Source of the DNA: a bacterium
GTDB lineage: Bacteria > Patescibacteria > Dojkabacteria > JAKAPS01 > JAJZLI01
Direction: 5' to 3'
Assembly: GCA_021846685.1 (NCBI GenBank)
Contig: JAJZWL010000003.1
Coordinates: 18,668 to 82,667 of the forward strand
Length of the DNA stretch: 64,000 nucleotides
Shown here: positions 1 through 7,934 of the stretch, one piece after another
Numbering within the stretch: the first letter of the stretch is position 1
Layout of the letters: each line of letters opens with the position of its first letter
Program-made: the position numbers and the translations under genes
The notes under the pieces: model-generated
Told to the model about the DNA's origin: nothing
Seen by the model: only the letters and a program-made list of their open reading frames with translations
Database searches by the model: none

Positions 1-21
1 TCGAACTAACAATCTATGGGG

Positions 22-50
22 TTGACAAAAAAATGGTTATAGGTTAAAAT
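22..50 (+). promoter_or_regulatory. sigma70-type promoter of a small RNA
   Basis: TTGACA at 22-27 and TAAAAT at 45-50 are separated by exactly 17 bases, a near-consensus housekeeping promoter. It points at the structured, non-coding stretch that ends in the terminator at 170-205, so it probably drives an independent small transcript rather than rplJ, which has its own promoter at 207-235. Confidence 0.7.
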
Positions 51-56
51 TTATTT

Positions 57-205
57 AGTTCATTAAAAACTTATTTCCCTGGGTCTAGTTAGTAAAAGAA
101 GCTTTGCTGGTCCCAAGGATATAGGTTTTTTGTAATAGTAAGTTAAATATATCTATTTAATTTATTATTGGGATCGGTGGGGGGCAGTACCGATCCCTTT
201 TTTTT
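57..205 (+). ncRNA. putative structured small RNA, about 150 nt, unknown family
   Basis: The stretch lies between a near-consensus promoter and an intrinsic terminator and has no open frame worth calling. It can fold into a 13-position stem (77-89 with 106-118, two mismatches and two G-U pairs), enclosed by AACTTA 68-73 pairing with TAAGTT 139-144, followed by the terminator hairpin. I do not see the GGAA-loop motif of SRP RNA, RNase P signatures, or tmRNA features. A 6S-like or lineage-specific RNA is possible. That it is transcribed is inferred from the promoter and terminator only. The RNA start at about 57 assumes seven bases from the -10 box. Confidence 0.5.
170..205 (+). terminator. intrinsic terminator
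   Basis: GGGATCGG (170-177) and CCGATCCC (190-197) form a perfect 8-bp GC-rich stem, followed at once by eight T residues (198-205). The 12-base loop is unusual in carrying six consecutive G. It ends the upstream small transcript and insulates it from rplJ. Confidence 0.85.
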
Positions 206-206
206 A

Positions 207-235
207 TTGACTATTTATCAATATTAAGATAAACT
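207..235 (+). promoter_or_regulatory. probable rplJ-rplL promoter
   Basis: TTGACT at 207-212 and TAAACT at 230-235 with a 17-base spacer, just after the upstream terminator. It would start the transcript near 242, so that the leader includes the hairpin at 262-313. Confidence 0.55.
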
Positions 236-261
236 TTAATCTGTTCTCTTAAATTTAGTTT

Positions 262-313
262 AAGAAAGTAGGATCCGCATTTGTTATGGATTAAAAGTTC
301 ATCCTACTGAAAC
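262..313 (+). promoter_or_regulatory. L10-leader-like autoregulatory hairpin
   Basis: AGTAGGAT (267-274) pairs perfectly with ATCCTACT (301-308), with a smaller hairpin inside the 26-base loop. The flanks AAGAA before the stem and GAAACT after it are purine-rich, as expected for the kink-turn bound by the L10(L12) complex in known ribosomal protein L10 leaders. The element sits about 20 bases upstream of the rplJ start, the normal place for translational autoregulation. The family assignment is from memory of the consensus layout; a covariance-model search (Rfam L10_leader) would settle it. Confidence 0.55.
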
Positions 314-329
314 TATAAATTCTTTAAAA

Positions 330-863
330 ATGGCAATTAATAAACAAAAAAAACAGGATATACTCATTGAATATATGAATGATATTAATTCTTCGGAATG
401 TATTTTCTTAATTAATACTAGTGGGTTGTCTGTAAATGTAATTGATGAATTTAGAGTTAAATTAAGATCTTTAAATAATTCTAAATATAAATTGATAAAA
501 AATACGCTATTTAAGTTAGCTCTGTCTAAAAAAGAACTTACTGAGGATATATTAACTAATATTTATGGTTATAATGCAGTAGTCTTTTCAATAAAAGATA
601 GTAATTTAATTGCAAAAGAAATTGTTGATTTTGCAGAAAGTAATGGTGTAGAAATTAATTTTGGATTGTTAAACCTCAATCTACTTAATAAAAATGAAAT
701 AAAATCTCTAAGCCAGATCCCTAATAAGCAAACATTAATAGGTTCCTTAATTTATGTATTGAATTTTAATACTAATAAAGTATTAAATGCATTAAACTAT
801 AATACTAAATTACTTATTAATAGTATTGATCTAGTAAAAGATAAAAAGGAGGTGAATGTATAA
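330..863 (+). CDS. rplJ: 50S ribosomal protein L10
   Basis: L10 anchors the L7/L12 stalk to the large ribosomal subunit, where translation factors bind. The 177-residue product has the family's N-terminal globular domain (residues about 1-110) with an early KKQ start, an LINTSGLSV strand and the YKLIKNTLFKLAL stretch. The hydrophobic C-terminal helix that carries L12 dimers follows (about 135-170). The length is normal. The start ATG at 330 follows the L10-leader-like hairpin and has no clear Shine-Dalgarno sequence. The stop overlaps the rplL start by one base (TAATG), so the two are translationally coupled. Unlike in most bacteria, this pair is not linked to rplK-rplA or rpoB-rpoC, which lie elsewhere in the window. 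Confidence 0.95.
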   Translation: MAINKQKKQDILIEYMNDINSSECIFLINTSGLSVNVIDEFRVKLRSLNNSKYKLIKNTLFKLALSKKELTEDILTNIYGYNAVVFSIKDSNLIAKEIVDFAESNGVEINFGLLNLNLLNKNEIKSLSQIPNKQTLIGSLIYVLNFNTNKVLNALNYNTKLLINSIDLVKDKKEVNV

Positions 864-1264
864 TGGAAGATAAAAAATTAAATAGTATTGTTGAAGAAAT
901 CGAAAAAATGAATATTTTAGAAGTTTCTAAGCTTGTTAAACTATTGGAAGATAAGTTTGATGTAAAAGCTAATAATCAAGTCCAGGTAGTTGCTTCTGGT
1001 GTATCTCAAGGCCAAGCAGATGGTTCAGATAATGCAGGTACTCAAGAAAAGACTGCTTTTGAAGTGATATTAGAATCTACTGGTGAGAAAAAAATAGAAG
1101 TAATTAAAGCTTTAAGAGTAATTAATCCTGAATTAGGTTTAAAGGAAGCTAAAGATTTAACTGAGGCTACTCCTAAAACTATTAAAGAGTCTGTAGATAA
1201 AGATGAAGCAGATAAGATTAAAAAAATGTTTGAAGATGCAGGTGCAACAATAACATTAAAATAA
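863..1264 (+). CDS. rplL: 50S ribosomal protein L7/L12
   Basis: This is the multicopy stalk protein that recruits and activates translational GTPases. The 133-residue product has the N-terminal dimerisation helices (about 1-35), a flexible hinge rich in Gly, Ser, Ala and Gln (about 45-62), and the C-terminal factor-binding domain. That domain contains KTAFEVIL, the EKKIEVIKALR helix and GLKEAKDLTEATP, near the family norm. A strong Shine-Dalgarno sequence, AGGAGGTGA at 848-856, lies ahead of the start, one of only a few such sites in the window and fitting the need to make about four copies per L10. An intrinsic terminator follows directly. Confidence 0.96.
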   Translation: MEDKKLNSIVEEIEKMNILEVSKLVKLLEDKFDVKANNQVQVVASGVSQGQADGSDNAGTQEKTAFEVILESTGEKKIEVIKALRVINPELGLKEAKDLTEATPKTIKESVDKDEADKIKKMFEDAGATITLK

Positions 1265-1268
1265 AGTT

Positions 1269-1302
1269 AAGGGGATTGAAAATTTTAATCCCCTTTCTTT
1301 TT
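1269..1302 (+). terminator. intrinsic terminator of rplJ-rplL
   Basis: AAGGGGATT (1269-1277) and AATCCCCTT (1287-1295) form a 9-bp stem followed by a T-rich tract. It closes the rplJ-rplL transcript just before the convergent gene that ends at 1301. Confidence 0.85.
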
Positions 1303-2629
1303 ATATAATAGCTGATATCCCCAAAAATAACCCAATTATTTCCCAATTAAACATTAAAGTTAAATATGAATGGAAAAAGTTAGATATAAATATTCCTATG
1401 AATCCTGATAAAAGAGATACTAATATAATCTTCTTATCCTTATCTAATTCTTTAACTTTATATAATATATTTTTAAAGAAATTAAAAAAGAAATACATAT
1501 AAGATAAAAACCCTATAAGGCCAATTTCTGATAACCATAATAAGAATAGGGGAGGATTATCTATGTTATTGTAGTAATAGTTGATATGTGGCTTTATGTA
1601 GGTTCCGAAATAGTAAGTAAATGTACCTAATCCTGTCCCAAAGATCATATGTTTTATAAATATGATATAACTATATTTTACTAAAATATAATGTCCTAAA
1701 TATGAAAATCTTTCTTTGTAGTAAAAGTATTTAATTATTAAATTAATTTTAACAATCATGATTAATAACAAAATACTAAGAAGAATAATATAATATTTGA
1801 AATGCCTATGTTTGTAGAGTTTTAGTGCTATTACTATATATATAATTGAAAATATCAAGCCAATAAGTGCACTTTTTGAAAATGTCATTATAAAATAAAT
1901 GAATATTACAGGAGCTATATATCTAGCATATTTTGTAATATATTTTTCAGTATATTTTTTATTTAAAAAATATACTGAAATTAGTAGAGGAATTATTATT
2001 AATATATATCCTGCCGCTGTATTTACATCTGTGAAAGTGGAATCTGGCCTAAGAAAATTTATTCCATGTATAGTTGTAATAAAGGTATTTGGATTAATTG
2101 TAGAAGAATAGAGTAGTTTACTTATATTAAATGTATCAAATTTAAAAAATAGATATCCGAAAAACTGTAGAATTCCATAAAGTGAAATAATAAGAGAAGA
2201 AACTAAAAGGGAATTGATGACTATTTTGACATTTCTGTATATCACTAAGTAATAATAAGATATTATTATCAATAGAGCGTTCAATATGATATATATCGTT
2301 GCTTTTGTTGATAAGAATTTATTTAGTGAAAAAATATCAGATATTATAATACTTAAAATAATCAAGGCAATAGAGTACATAACTTTTTTCTCAAGTTTAA
2401 ATTTCTTTCTTTTTAATAATAATAATTTTATGTCTTTATAGTTAACAAAAATTGTTAAAATTAAAATAGGAATAAATAGTATTATTGGATCAAGTGTAAA
2501 CCCTAAATACAGATTAAATCTTTCTAGTGGTAATAGAAGGATTGATATAGGAATAGAGAGTTTTGGATAATTTAGTGTTAAGATTGCTATTGCAAGATAG
2601 ATTGTTATAAGAATTATAATTAGTAACAT
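1301..2629 (-). CDS. O-antigen ligase/polymerase-like membrane protein
   Basis: The 442-residue product is a polytopic membrane protein, with roughly ten or more hydrophobic helices by eye. A large extracytoplasmic segment in the second half contains the FGTGLGTFTYYFG stretch, typical of the Wzy_C/WaaL family. These enzymes polymerise surface glycans or transfer them to an acceptor. The gene starts four bases after the MreB paralogue at 2634-3644, so the two are one transcription unit. That hints at surface-polymer attachment coordinated with a cytoskeletal filament, which is inference. The specific substrate is unknown. A second, larger member of the family lies at 61033-62991. Confidence 0.72.
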   Translation of the reverse strand: MLLIIILITIYLAIAILTLNYPKLSIPISILLLPLERFNLYLGFTLDPIILFIPILILTIFVNYKDIKLLLLKRKKFKLEKKVMYSIALIILSIIISDIFSLNKFLSTKATIYIILNALLIIISYYYLVIYRNVKIVINSLLVSSLIISLYGILQFFGYLFFKFDTFNISKLLYSSTINPNTFITTIHGINFLRPDSTFTDVNTAAGYILIIIPLLISVYFLNKKYTEKYITKYARYIAPVIFIYFIMTFSKSALIGLIFSIIYIVIALKLYKHRHFKYYIILLSILLLIMIVKINLIIKYFYYKERFSYLGHYILVKYSYIIFIKHMIFGTGLGTFTYYFGTYIKPHINYYYNNIDNPPLFLLWLSEIGLIGFLSYMYFFFNFFKNILYKVKELDKDKKIILVSLLSGFIGIFISNFFHSYLTLMFNWEIIGLFLGISAII

Positions 2630-2633
2630 AGTT

Positions 2634-3644
2634 TTATAAAGGATTTTTAATATTCTTAGAAAGTGCTTCTATATATTTTATTGCTTCAGCTGCACCTTCT
2701 GATACATTAAATAATGTATTATCATTAACATACACTGGTATACCTATTGCTCTAGATAATAATACATCAATATTTCTTAGTAATGAAGTTCCTCCGCTTA
2801 AAAGAATTCCTCTGTCTATAATATCTGAAGATAATTCTGGAGGAGTTTTTTCTAATATTTGCCTTGTAGTCTGAATTATTAGATTCAATGGAGACTTTAT
2901 AGCCTCAACTACTATGTTTGTATCAATATTGACAGCCTTAGGCATTCCGGTAATAGAATCTCTTCCCTTTATTTCCATCTCTAAAGGAGAGGTAAGGGGT
3001 AAAGCCGATCCAATATTAAGCTTTATATTTTCTGCCATTTGATTTCCGATAACTATCCCTCTGTTTTTCTTTAAAAAATTTATTATTGATTCATTTATAT
3101 AATCACCACCTATTCTTATTGCATCAGATATAACTATCCCATTAAGGGATATTATTGCAAATTCAGCAGTGCCACCCCCTATATTGATAACCATATTCCC
3201 AGATGAGGTTCCTATTGGTAAATTACACCCAATAGCTGTTAATAGGGATTCTGGCATTAAGTAAACTTTTTTTGCTCCAGAATTCACAATTGCCTCATAT
3301 ATAGCTCTTTTTTCTACTGAAGTTAATCCTGATGATATGCTAGCTACTACTTCTGATCCTGATAGAAACTTTGATTTAGATACCTTAGATAAAAAATGTT
3401 TTATCATTAATTCAGAGATCTTGTAATTAGCAATAGCTCCTCCTTTGATGGGATTTTTAGAGATAATTCCTTCGGGAGTCTTGCCTAGCATTTCTTTTGC
3501 TTCATAACCTATTGCTATAACTGAATTGTCATCTACCGATATCGCTACGACAGAAGGTTCATCTAGTAATATTCCTTTATTGAGACCTGATATTCGAGAA
3601 TTAGATGTACCAAAATCTAATCCAAATTTATTTTTATTAAACAT
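2634..3644 (-). CDS. MreB/Mbl-family actin-like protein (second paralogue)
   Basis: This 336-residue actin-fold ATPase has the phosphate-1 motif DFGTSNSR near the N-terminus, the phosphate-2 motif NIGGGTAEFA near residue 155 and the adenosine motif LSGGTSLLRNI near 285. MreB polymers guide wall synthesis under the membrane. It is clearly more divergent than the mreB at 13555-14613: the catalytic-loop QEPMAAAIG of that protein reads PESLLTAIG here, keeping the Glu. It is not next to mreC/mreD but heads a two-gene unit with the O-antigen-ligase-like gene. Divergent promoters shared with the gene at 3721 are likely in the 76-base gap. Confidence 0.85.
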   Translation of the reverse strand: MFNKNKFGLDFGTSNSRISGLNKGILLDEPSVVAISVDDNSVIAIGYEAKEMLGKTPEGIISKNPIKGGAIANYKISELMIKHFLSKVSKSKFLSGSEVVASISSGLTSVEKRAIYEAIVNSGAKKVYLMPESLLTAIGCNLPIGTSSGNMVINIGGGTAEFAIISLNGIVISDAIRIGGDYINESIINFLKKNRGIVIGNQMAENIKLNIGSALPLTSPLEMEIKGRDSITGMPKAVNIDTNIVVEAIKSPLNLIIQTTRQILEKTPPELSSDIIDRGILLSGGTSLLRNIDVLLSRAIGIPVYVNDNTLFNVSEGAAEAIKYIEALSKNIKNPL

Positions 3645-3668
3645 ATTTTTAAAAATTATTTTATTTTG

Positions 3669-3677
3669 TGCTATAAT
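3669..3677 (+). promoter_or_regulatory. extended -10 promoter for the PEGA-domain gene
   Basis: TGCTATAAT (TG, one base, then consensus TATAAT at 3672-3677) sits 43 bases before the ATG at 3721. No good -35 box is visible, as is common for extended -10 promoters. On the opposite strand TAGAAT (3676-3681) overlaps it and may serve the divergent mreB paralogue. Confidence 0.5.
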
Positions 3678-3720
3678 TCTAGCATATATTCTGCTGTATT
3701 GAAATATTTTTGATATATTT

Positions 3721-5160
3721 ATGAAAAATAAAAAAATAAAAAATTTTTTAAATAAAATATCTTCTTTTGTTATTATATTACTTATATTAGTAATAGCGCT
3801 ATTTGTCGTTCTTTACGCAAGGGGTTATAATTTCGATATCTCTAATTTGTCAATAACATCTACAGGGATAATTAGGGTAAATACAACTCCAAATAACTCT
3901 CAAGTATACTTAAATAATAAATACGTAGGAAATTCTCCTGTAGTTTTAAATTCTATAAATCCAGGAGCATATAACATAAAGGTTTTAAAGACTAATTATA
4001 CTCAATGGGATAGTTTGGTCACAGTGAAGTCTGGGAATATCACAAATGTAGACCCATTCTTACTTCCTACGCAGGTTGATCAAAGCATAGTTAAGACTGC
4101 TGGAAATGTGTATAAAGTCATTTATAATAGGAATAGTAACTATTTATATATTATTGTAGTAAAGAATAATATATATAAATTATATTACTTAAATTTATCT
4201 TTGATTACCCAAGGTTATAAATTAAATTATGTTACGAATCTAACTAAAATTATTAAATTTAATGGTAAAAATAATATAACAATTGAGAGTAATTCTTCTA
4301 TAGCAAATATAATATTGCAATATAATAATAAATATTATATTTATAATATAGCTACGAATAAATTATTATCTCTTAGTAAAATAATTTATTCTAATAATTT
4401 TACTAATATTAAATGGGCAGATTCGTCAAATTATATTTTATTGAGAAATAAAAATTTATTATCAGTATTTAATTTATCTACTAACCAAACATACCTATTG
4501 TCATACACACCAAACTCTTCTTCGGGTATTTCATACAGAGTCTTGAGTTCTAGTCAGATAATTTTTTCATTGTATAGTCGTAGTACTAATATTTCTAATA
4601 TTTTCATTTCCAATTTAAATGGTACTGAAAAAACACTTGTTTATAAAATAACAGGAGATATAAATAATATTTTTGTAAATAGTGAAGAGTCATATGTAGC
4701 AATTTCTGTAAAAGGAGGAAATAATTATTTGTTGTCATTAAAAAACAATATTTTGTCACATAAAATAAAGTTTGCTAGTCAATCTAAGATACTTACTTTT
4801 AATAGTCAGAATAACTACATATTGACAGAAAAGAACAATACAGTATATGCCTATTATATTAATAACCTATCAAAGATTTTAGTGATTGATAATTACAATC
4901 AATTACATAATTTAAAGCTGTATTCTTTAGGTAGTTATATATTTTTTCAAAAGAAAAATCCAAATAGCACAACCTATTCTTTATATGAACAAACAATAGG
5001 ACTCAGTACCCCTGTTTTATTAAGTAAAGATACTGTAGGTGATTATTATATTTCTGTTGGAGGGGATTATTTGTTTTTTAAATATTATTATAAAAATAGT
5101 ACATACCTTTATGCTATGACTTTAATAAAAAATAATAATATTTTCCCTTTTGCTCTATAA
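3721..5160 (+). CDS. PEGA-domain, membrane-anchored extracytoplasmic protein
   Basis: The 479-residue product begins with a basic stretch and one transmembrane helix (about 12-33), so the rest is outside the membrane. Residues about 47-108 match a PEGA domain: IRVNTTPNNSQVYLNN, then GNSPVVLNSINPGAYNIKV, a small beta fold often found in surface proteins. The remaining 370 residues are rich in Asn, Tyr and Ser with a periodic beta-strand look resembling a WD40/propeller-like region; I cannot count blades reliably. Proteins of this layout are common in Patescibacteria, but their role is not known. The gene stands alone between a divergent promoter and a minus-strand tRNA. Confidence 0.65.
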   Translation: MKNKKIKNFLNKISSFVIILLILVIALFVVLYARGYNFDISNLSITSTGIIRVNTTPNNSQVYLNNKYVGNSPVVLNSINPGAYNIKVLKTNYTQWDSLVTVKSGNITNVDPFLLPTQVDQSIVKTAGNVYKVIYNRNSNYLYIIVVKNNIYKLYYLNLSLITQGYKLNYVTNLTKIIKFNGKNNITIESNSSIANIILQYNNKYYIYNIATNKLLSLSKIIYSNNFTNIKWADSSNYILLRNKNLLSVFNLSTNQTYLLSYTPNSSSGISYRVLSSSQIIFSLYSRSTNISNIFISNLNGTEKTLVYKITGDINNIFVNSEESYVAISVKGGNNYLLSLKNNILSHKIKFASQSKILTFNSQNNYILTEKNNTVYAYYINNLSKILVIDNYNQLHNLKLYSLGSYIFFQKKNPNSTTYSLYEQTIGLSTPVLLSKDTVGDYYISVGGDYLFFKYYYKNSTYLYAMTLIKNNNIFPFAL

Positions 5161-5165
5161 GTAAA

Positions 5166-5239
5166 TGTCCCTGATAGGATTCGAACCTATGACCTTCTCG
5201 TTAGGACCGAGATGCTCTATCCATCTGAGCTACAGAGAC
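5166..5239 (-). tRNA. tRNA-Arg (anticodon CCT)
   Basis: On the minus strand, a 7-bp acceptor stem (GTCTCTG with CAGGGAC, one G-U pair), a D arm, an anticodon stem TCTCG/CGAGA with loop GTCCTAA, and a T arm with TTCGAAT are all present. U33 precedes the CCU anticodon, which reads AGG. The discriminator is A and no CCA is encoded, so the tail must be added by the enzyme at 33607-34944. Confidence 0.95.
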
Positions 5240-5248
5240 ATGAATATT

Positions 5249-5277
5249 TTGAATATTTATTTATTATATAGTAAAAT
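5249..5277 (+). promoter_or_regulatory. probable ndk promoter
   Basis: TTGAAT at 5249-5254 and TAAAAT at 5272-5277 with a 17-base spacer. Transcription would begin near 5284, giving a 23-base leader to the ATG at 5307. Confidence 0.5.
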
Positions 5278-5306
5278 AGTCATTAAGTTAATATTAAATA
5301 TATAAT

Positions 5307-5924
5307 ATGGATAATTATAAATATCAAAGAACTTTAGTTTTAATAAAACATGATGGTGTGGCTAGGGGATTAGTTGGAGATATAATTTCAAGATTTGAAA
5401 GAATTGGTTTAAAAATTATTGCTATGAAGTTAATTTTAGCAGATGATAATAGAGCAAAGAGTCATTATCCTGATTCTAAAGAATGGTATTTAAATGTAGG
5501 TAATAGGATAATATCAAATTATAAAGAAAAAGAATTGGATGTAAAGAAAGATTTTTCTACAGATGATCCTATTGAAATAGGTAAAATTATAAAATCATAT
5601 AATGAAGAATATCTATTAGCTGGTCCGGTAGTAGCAATGGTATTAGAAGGTCCAGAGGCTATTAAAATAGTACGAAAGATATTGGGGTTAACAAATCCAT
5701 TAGAATCTCCCGTAGGTACAATTAGGGGTGATTATTCTTGGGATAATAATGAATTAGCTACATTGCAAAAAAGGCCCTTGTATAATTTAATGCATGCTTC
5801 AAGCTCTGAAGAGGATTCTTCGTATGAAATTAATCTTTGGTTTGATAAAAGTGAATTATTAGATTATAAAATAAGTCCAGAGGATTTTACTGGGTGGAAA
5901 AGCAAATTATCTCCTAAAGAATAA
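5307..5924 (+). CDS. ndk: nucleoside-diphosphate kinase, long form
   Basis: The enzyme transfers the gamma-phosphate from ATP to nucleoside diphosphates through a phospho-histidine, supplying NTPs and dNTPs. The N-terminus has TLVLIKHDGVARGLVGDI, where most members read K-P-D-G. The C-terminal part has LMHASSSEEDSSYEINLWF, which contains the catalytic His and the signature Ser-Asp/Glu residues. At 205 residues it is about 60 longer than the usual 140: an insert of roughly 45 residues (about 55-100, highly charged) separates the two halves, and there is an extra C-terminal tail. Longer NDKs of this kind occur in some archaea and CPR bacteria. It is monocistronic. Confidence 0.92.
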   Translation: MDNYKYQRTLVLIKHDGVARGLVGDIISRFERIGLKIIAMKLILADDNRAKSHYPDSKEWYLNVGNRIISNYKEKELDVKKDFSTDDPIEIGKIIKSYNEEYLLAGPVVAMVLEGPEAIKIVRKILGLTNPLESPVGTIRGDYSWDNNELATLQKRPLYNLMHASSSEEDSSYEINLWFDKSELLDYKISPEDFTGWKSKLSPKE

Positions 5925-6590
5925 ACATATATTTTTTATCATATAAGAATTTATCATATTAACTTATGTACCCCCATGCAAATTCTACAAAAATCTCTGT
6001 TTTGTCTGGAGATACATATCAAAAATCAAAGAAGTAGCACATTGGTATAATTGTGACTTTATACTTATTAATATGCTTTATTCAGACCTCTTAGCATAAT
6101 ATTATATGACTGATAAAGTCCATTAATAAATCTTAAATAAATGAAGATGTTTAGAATTTTGATTGTTATTACAAAAGAGTTTTTTAATGGGTAGTTTATG
6201 CTAATATAAATACCTATAATCTGTGTATATTTTCTATTTTAACCAACATTCTGCTGAAGAAATAGTTTACAGGAGATATATCTATTTTCAAATGAGGATA
6301 TTTTCTTTATTAGCAGAACTTAAATCATTAAGATCAAGACCGCCACCAAGATGTTCTGGGAGTGTTACTCCTTCAAGTGTTGTGAGACTACTTAGGATTC
6401 TTAACTCAGAAAGATTTTAATTTTGAGGTAAAAAGTCTGCCATTAAAGTAATTTCTATTACATTAAGAACATATAATCTTTTCTTTATGCACTATGTAAC
6501 GAGTATTTTTGTGATTAAAGTTATAAATTTATCTTATTCATACTTTTGATCACTATATCAAGAGACTGACAAAACTTACTAATATATTAG
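5925..6590. other. 666-base gene-poor gap
   Basis: No intact gene is supportable here. The only coding trace is a short LRR-like frame on the minus strand at 6288-6416. The small plus-strand frame overlapping it (6223-6420) is a shadow without family features. No RNase P, SRP or tRNA signatures were seen, and there is no convincing terminator for ndk or rho, apart from a weak 14-base palindrome at 6578-6591 next to the rho stop. The stretch looks like decaying sequence. Confidence 0.5.
6288..6416 (-). pseudogene. relic of a leucine-rich-repeat protein gene
   Basis: A stop-to-stop minus-strand frame of 43 codons has no start and encodes two repeat-like units. It has an LSELRILSSLTTLEG segment followed by VTLPEHLGGGLDLNDLSSA. 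The L-x-x-L spacing and the LPEHLGGGLDL core match the roughly 20-residue repeats of LRR surface or cytoplasmic proteins that I know from Patescibacteria. The frame is bounded by TAA (6417-6419) and TGA (6288-6290), so only a fragment is left. The composition is richer in G and C than the flanks, as expected for a decaying gene. What the original protein did is unknown. Confidence 0.6.
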
Positions 6591-7856
6591 TTAATTAAGA
6601 TTTTCATGTAAAGTTAGTAAAAAATCACTATTATTTTTAGTTTTCTTTAATCTATCAATTAACAGTTCACTACTTTCTTGAGATTTTAATGTATCTAACA
6701 TTCTCCTTATAATCCATGATTGATTTAATACTTCTGAAGATAGTAATTTTTCTTCATGTCTAGTTCCTGATTTTATAACATCTATTGCTGGATATATTCT
6801 ACGTTCTGATAATTTTCTATCAAGATGTAATTCCATATTACCAGTTCCTTTAAATTCTTCAAATACTAAATCATCCATTCTGCTACCTGTATCTACTAAT
6901 GCTGTTGCTATAATAGTTAAACTTCCATACTCCTCTAAGTTTCTAGCTGAACCAAAAAACTTTTTAGGTGGATATAAAGCAATAGGATCAAAACCTCCTG
7001 ATAAAGTTCTTCCTGAAGGAGGAACTGTTATATTATATGCTCTTGCTAGTCTTGTTAAACTATCCATAAGTAATAATACATCTCTTCCTTCTTCTACCAA
7101 TCTTTTAGCTCTATCTAAAGCTATTTCAGCAACTTTTATTTGATTATCTGGTTGCTCATCAAAATTAGATGCAAAAACTTCTCCTTTTGTTGATTTTCTT
7201 ATATCTGTTACCTCTTCCGGCCTTTCTCCTATTAGCAATATCATTAAATGTATCTCTGGATAATTCTTTGAAACGCCATCGGCTATATCTTTTAAAAGTG
7301 TTGTTTTCCCAGACTTAGGAGGGGATACTATCATTCCTCTTTGTCCTTTGCCAATAGGAGCTAAAAGGTCTATCATTCTATTAGATAATCTAGTTTGATC
7401 TATTTCTAATAAAATTTGCTTGTCCGGAAATATTGGAGTTAACCTTTCAAATGGAGTTCTTTTTGCAGCTTCATTTGGATCTCTTTCATTTATTTTTTCT
7501 ATTTTTAATATACTTAAATATCTTTCATTATCTTTAGGTAATCTTGCTTTTCCTTTTATATAGTCTCCTTGTTTTAGATTAAATTTTTTTATTTGAGATC
7601 CTGAGACATATACATCATTTTCTCCTGGTAACAAAGTATAAGATCTTAATATACCATGAATACCATCATTTATAACTTCTAAAATACCCTCAACTATAAT
7701 ATCAGCATCGCCCTTACTTAAAGATTTTAATATACTAAATATAGTATCGCGTTTTCCTAATTCTTGATAGTTTTCTATGTTCTCTTTTTCTGCAATTATC
7801 CTTAATTCTGCTAAACTTTTTGAATCTAAACTTTGTAGTGAAAAATTCTCTTTCAT
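6591..7856 (-). CDS. rho: transcription termination factor Rho
   Basis: Rho is a hexameric RNA helicase that ends transcription by pulling on nascent RNA. The 421-residue product has the N-terminal helical domain (about 8-50) and the cold-shock-like RNA-binding fold (about 52-125, GILRSYTLLPGENDVYVS). The RecA-like motor follows, with Walker A PPKSGKTTLLKD near 180 and Walker B VLLLMDSLTRLARAYN near 260. The Q-loop region near PPKKFFGSARNLEEYGSLT is also present. The length is typical. It is the last gene of the tRNA-rpmG-secE-nusG-rplK-rplA unit, so NusG and Rho, which cooperate in termination, share an operon. Confidence 0.96.
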   Translation of the reverse strand: MKENFSLQSLDSKSLAELRIIAEKENIENYQELGKRDTIFSILKSLSKGDADIIVEGILEVINDGIHGILRSYTLLPGENDVYVSGSQIKKFNLKQGDYIKGKARLPKDNERYLSILKIEKINERDPNEAAKRTPFERLTPIFPDKQILLEIDQTRLSNRMIDLLAPIGKGQRGMIVSPPKSGKTTLLKDIADGVSKNYPEIHLMILLIGERPEEVTDIRKSTKGEVFASNFDEQPDNQIKVAEIALDRAKRLVEEGRDVLLLMDSLTRLARAYNITVPPSGRTLSGGFDPIALYPPKKFFGSARNLEEYGSLTIIATALVDTGSRMDDLVFEEFKGTGNMELHLDRKLSERRIYPAIDVIKSGTRHEEKLLSSEVLNQSWIIRRMLDTLKSQESSELLIDRLKKTKNNSDFLLTLHENLN

Positions 7857-7934
7857 ATTTTTATTGTGTAAATTTATATTATCATGGATTAGAGTGATAT
7901 TAATATATTATTACAAAATGAATAAAATATCAAC

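Noticed and set aside
6223..6420. A 65-codon plus-strand frame in the gap after ndk.
   Set aside because: It is the opposite strand of the LRR relic, has no family features and no Shine-Dalgarno, and has a biased Ser/Arg-rich composition expected of a shadow frame.
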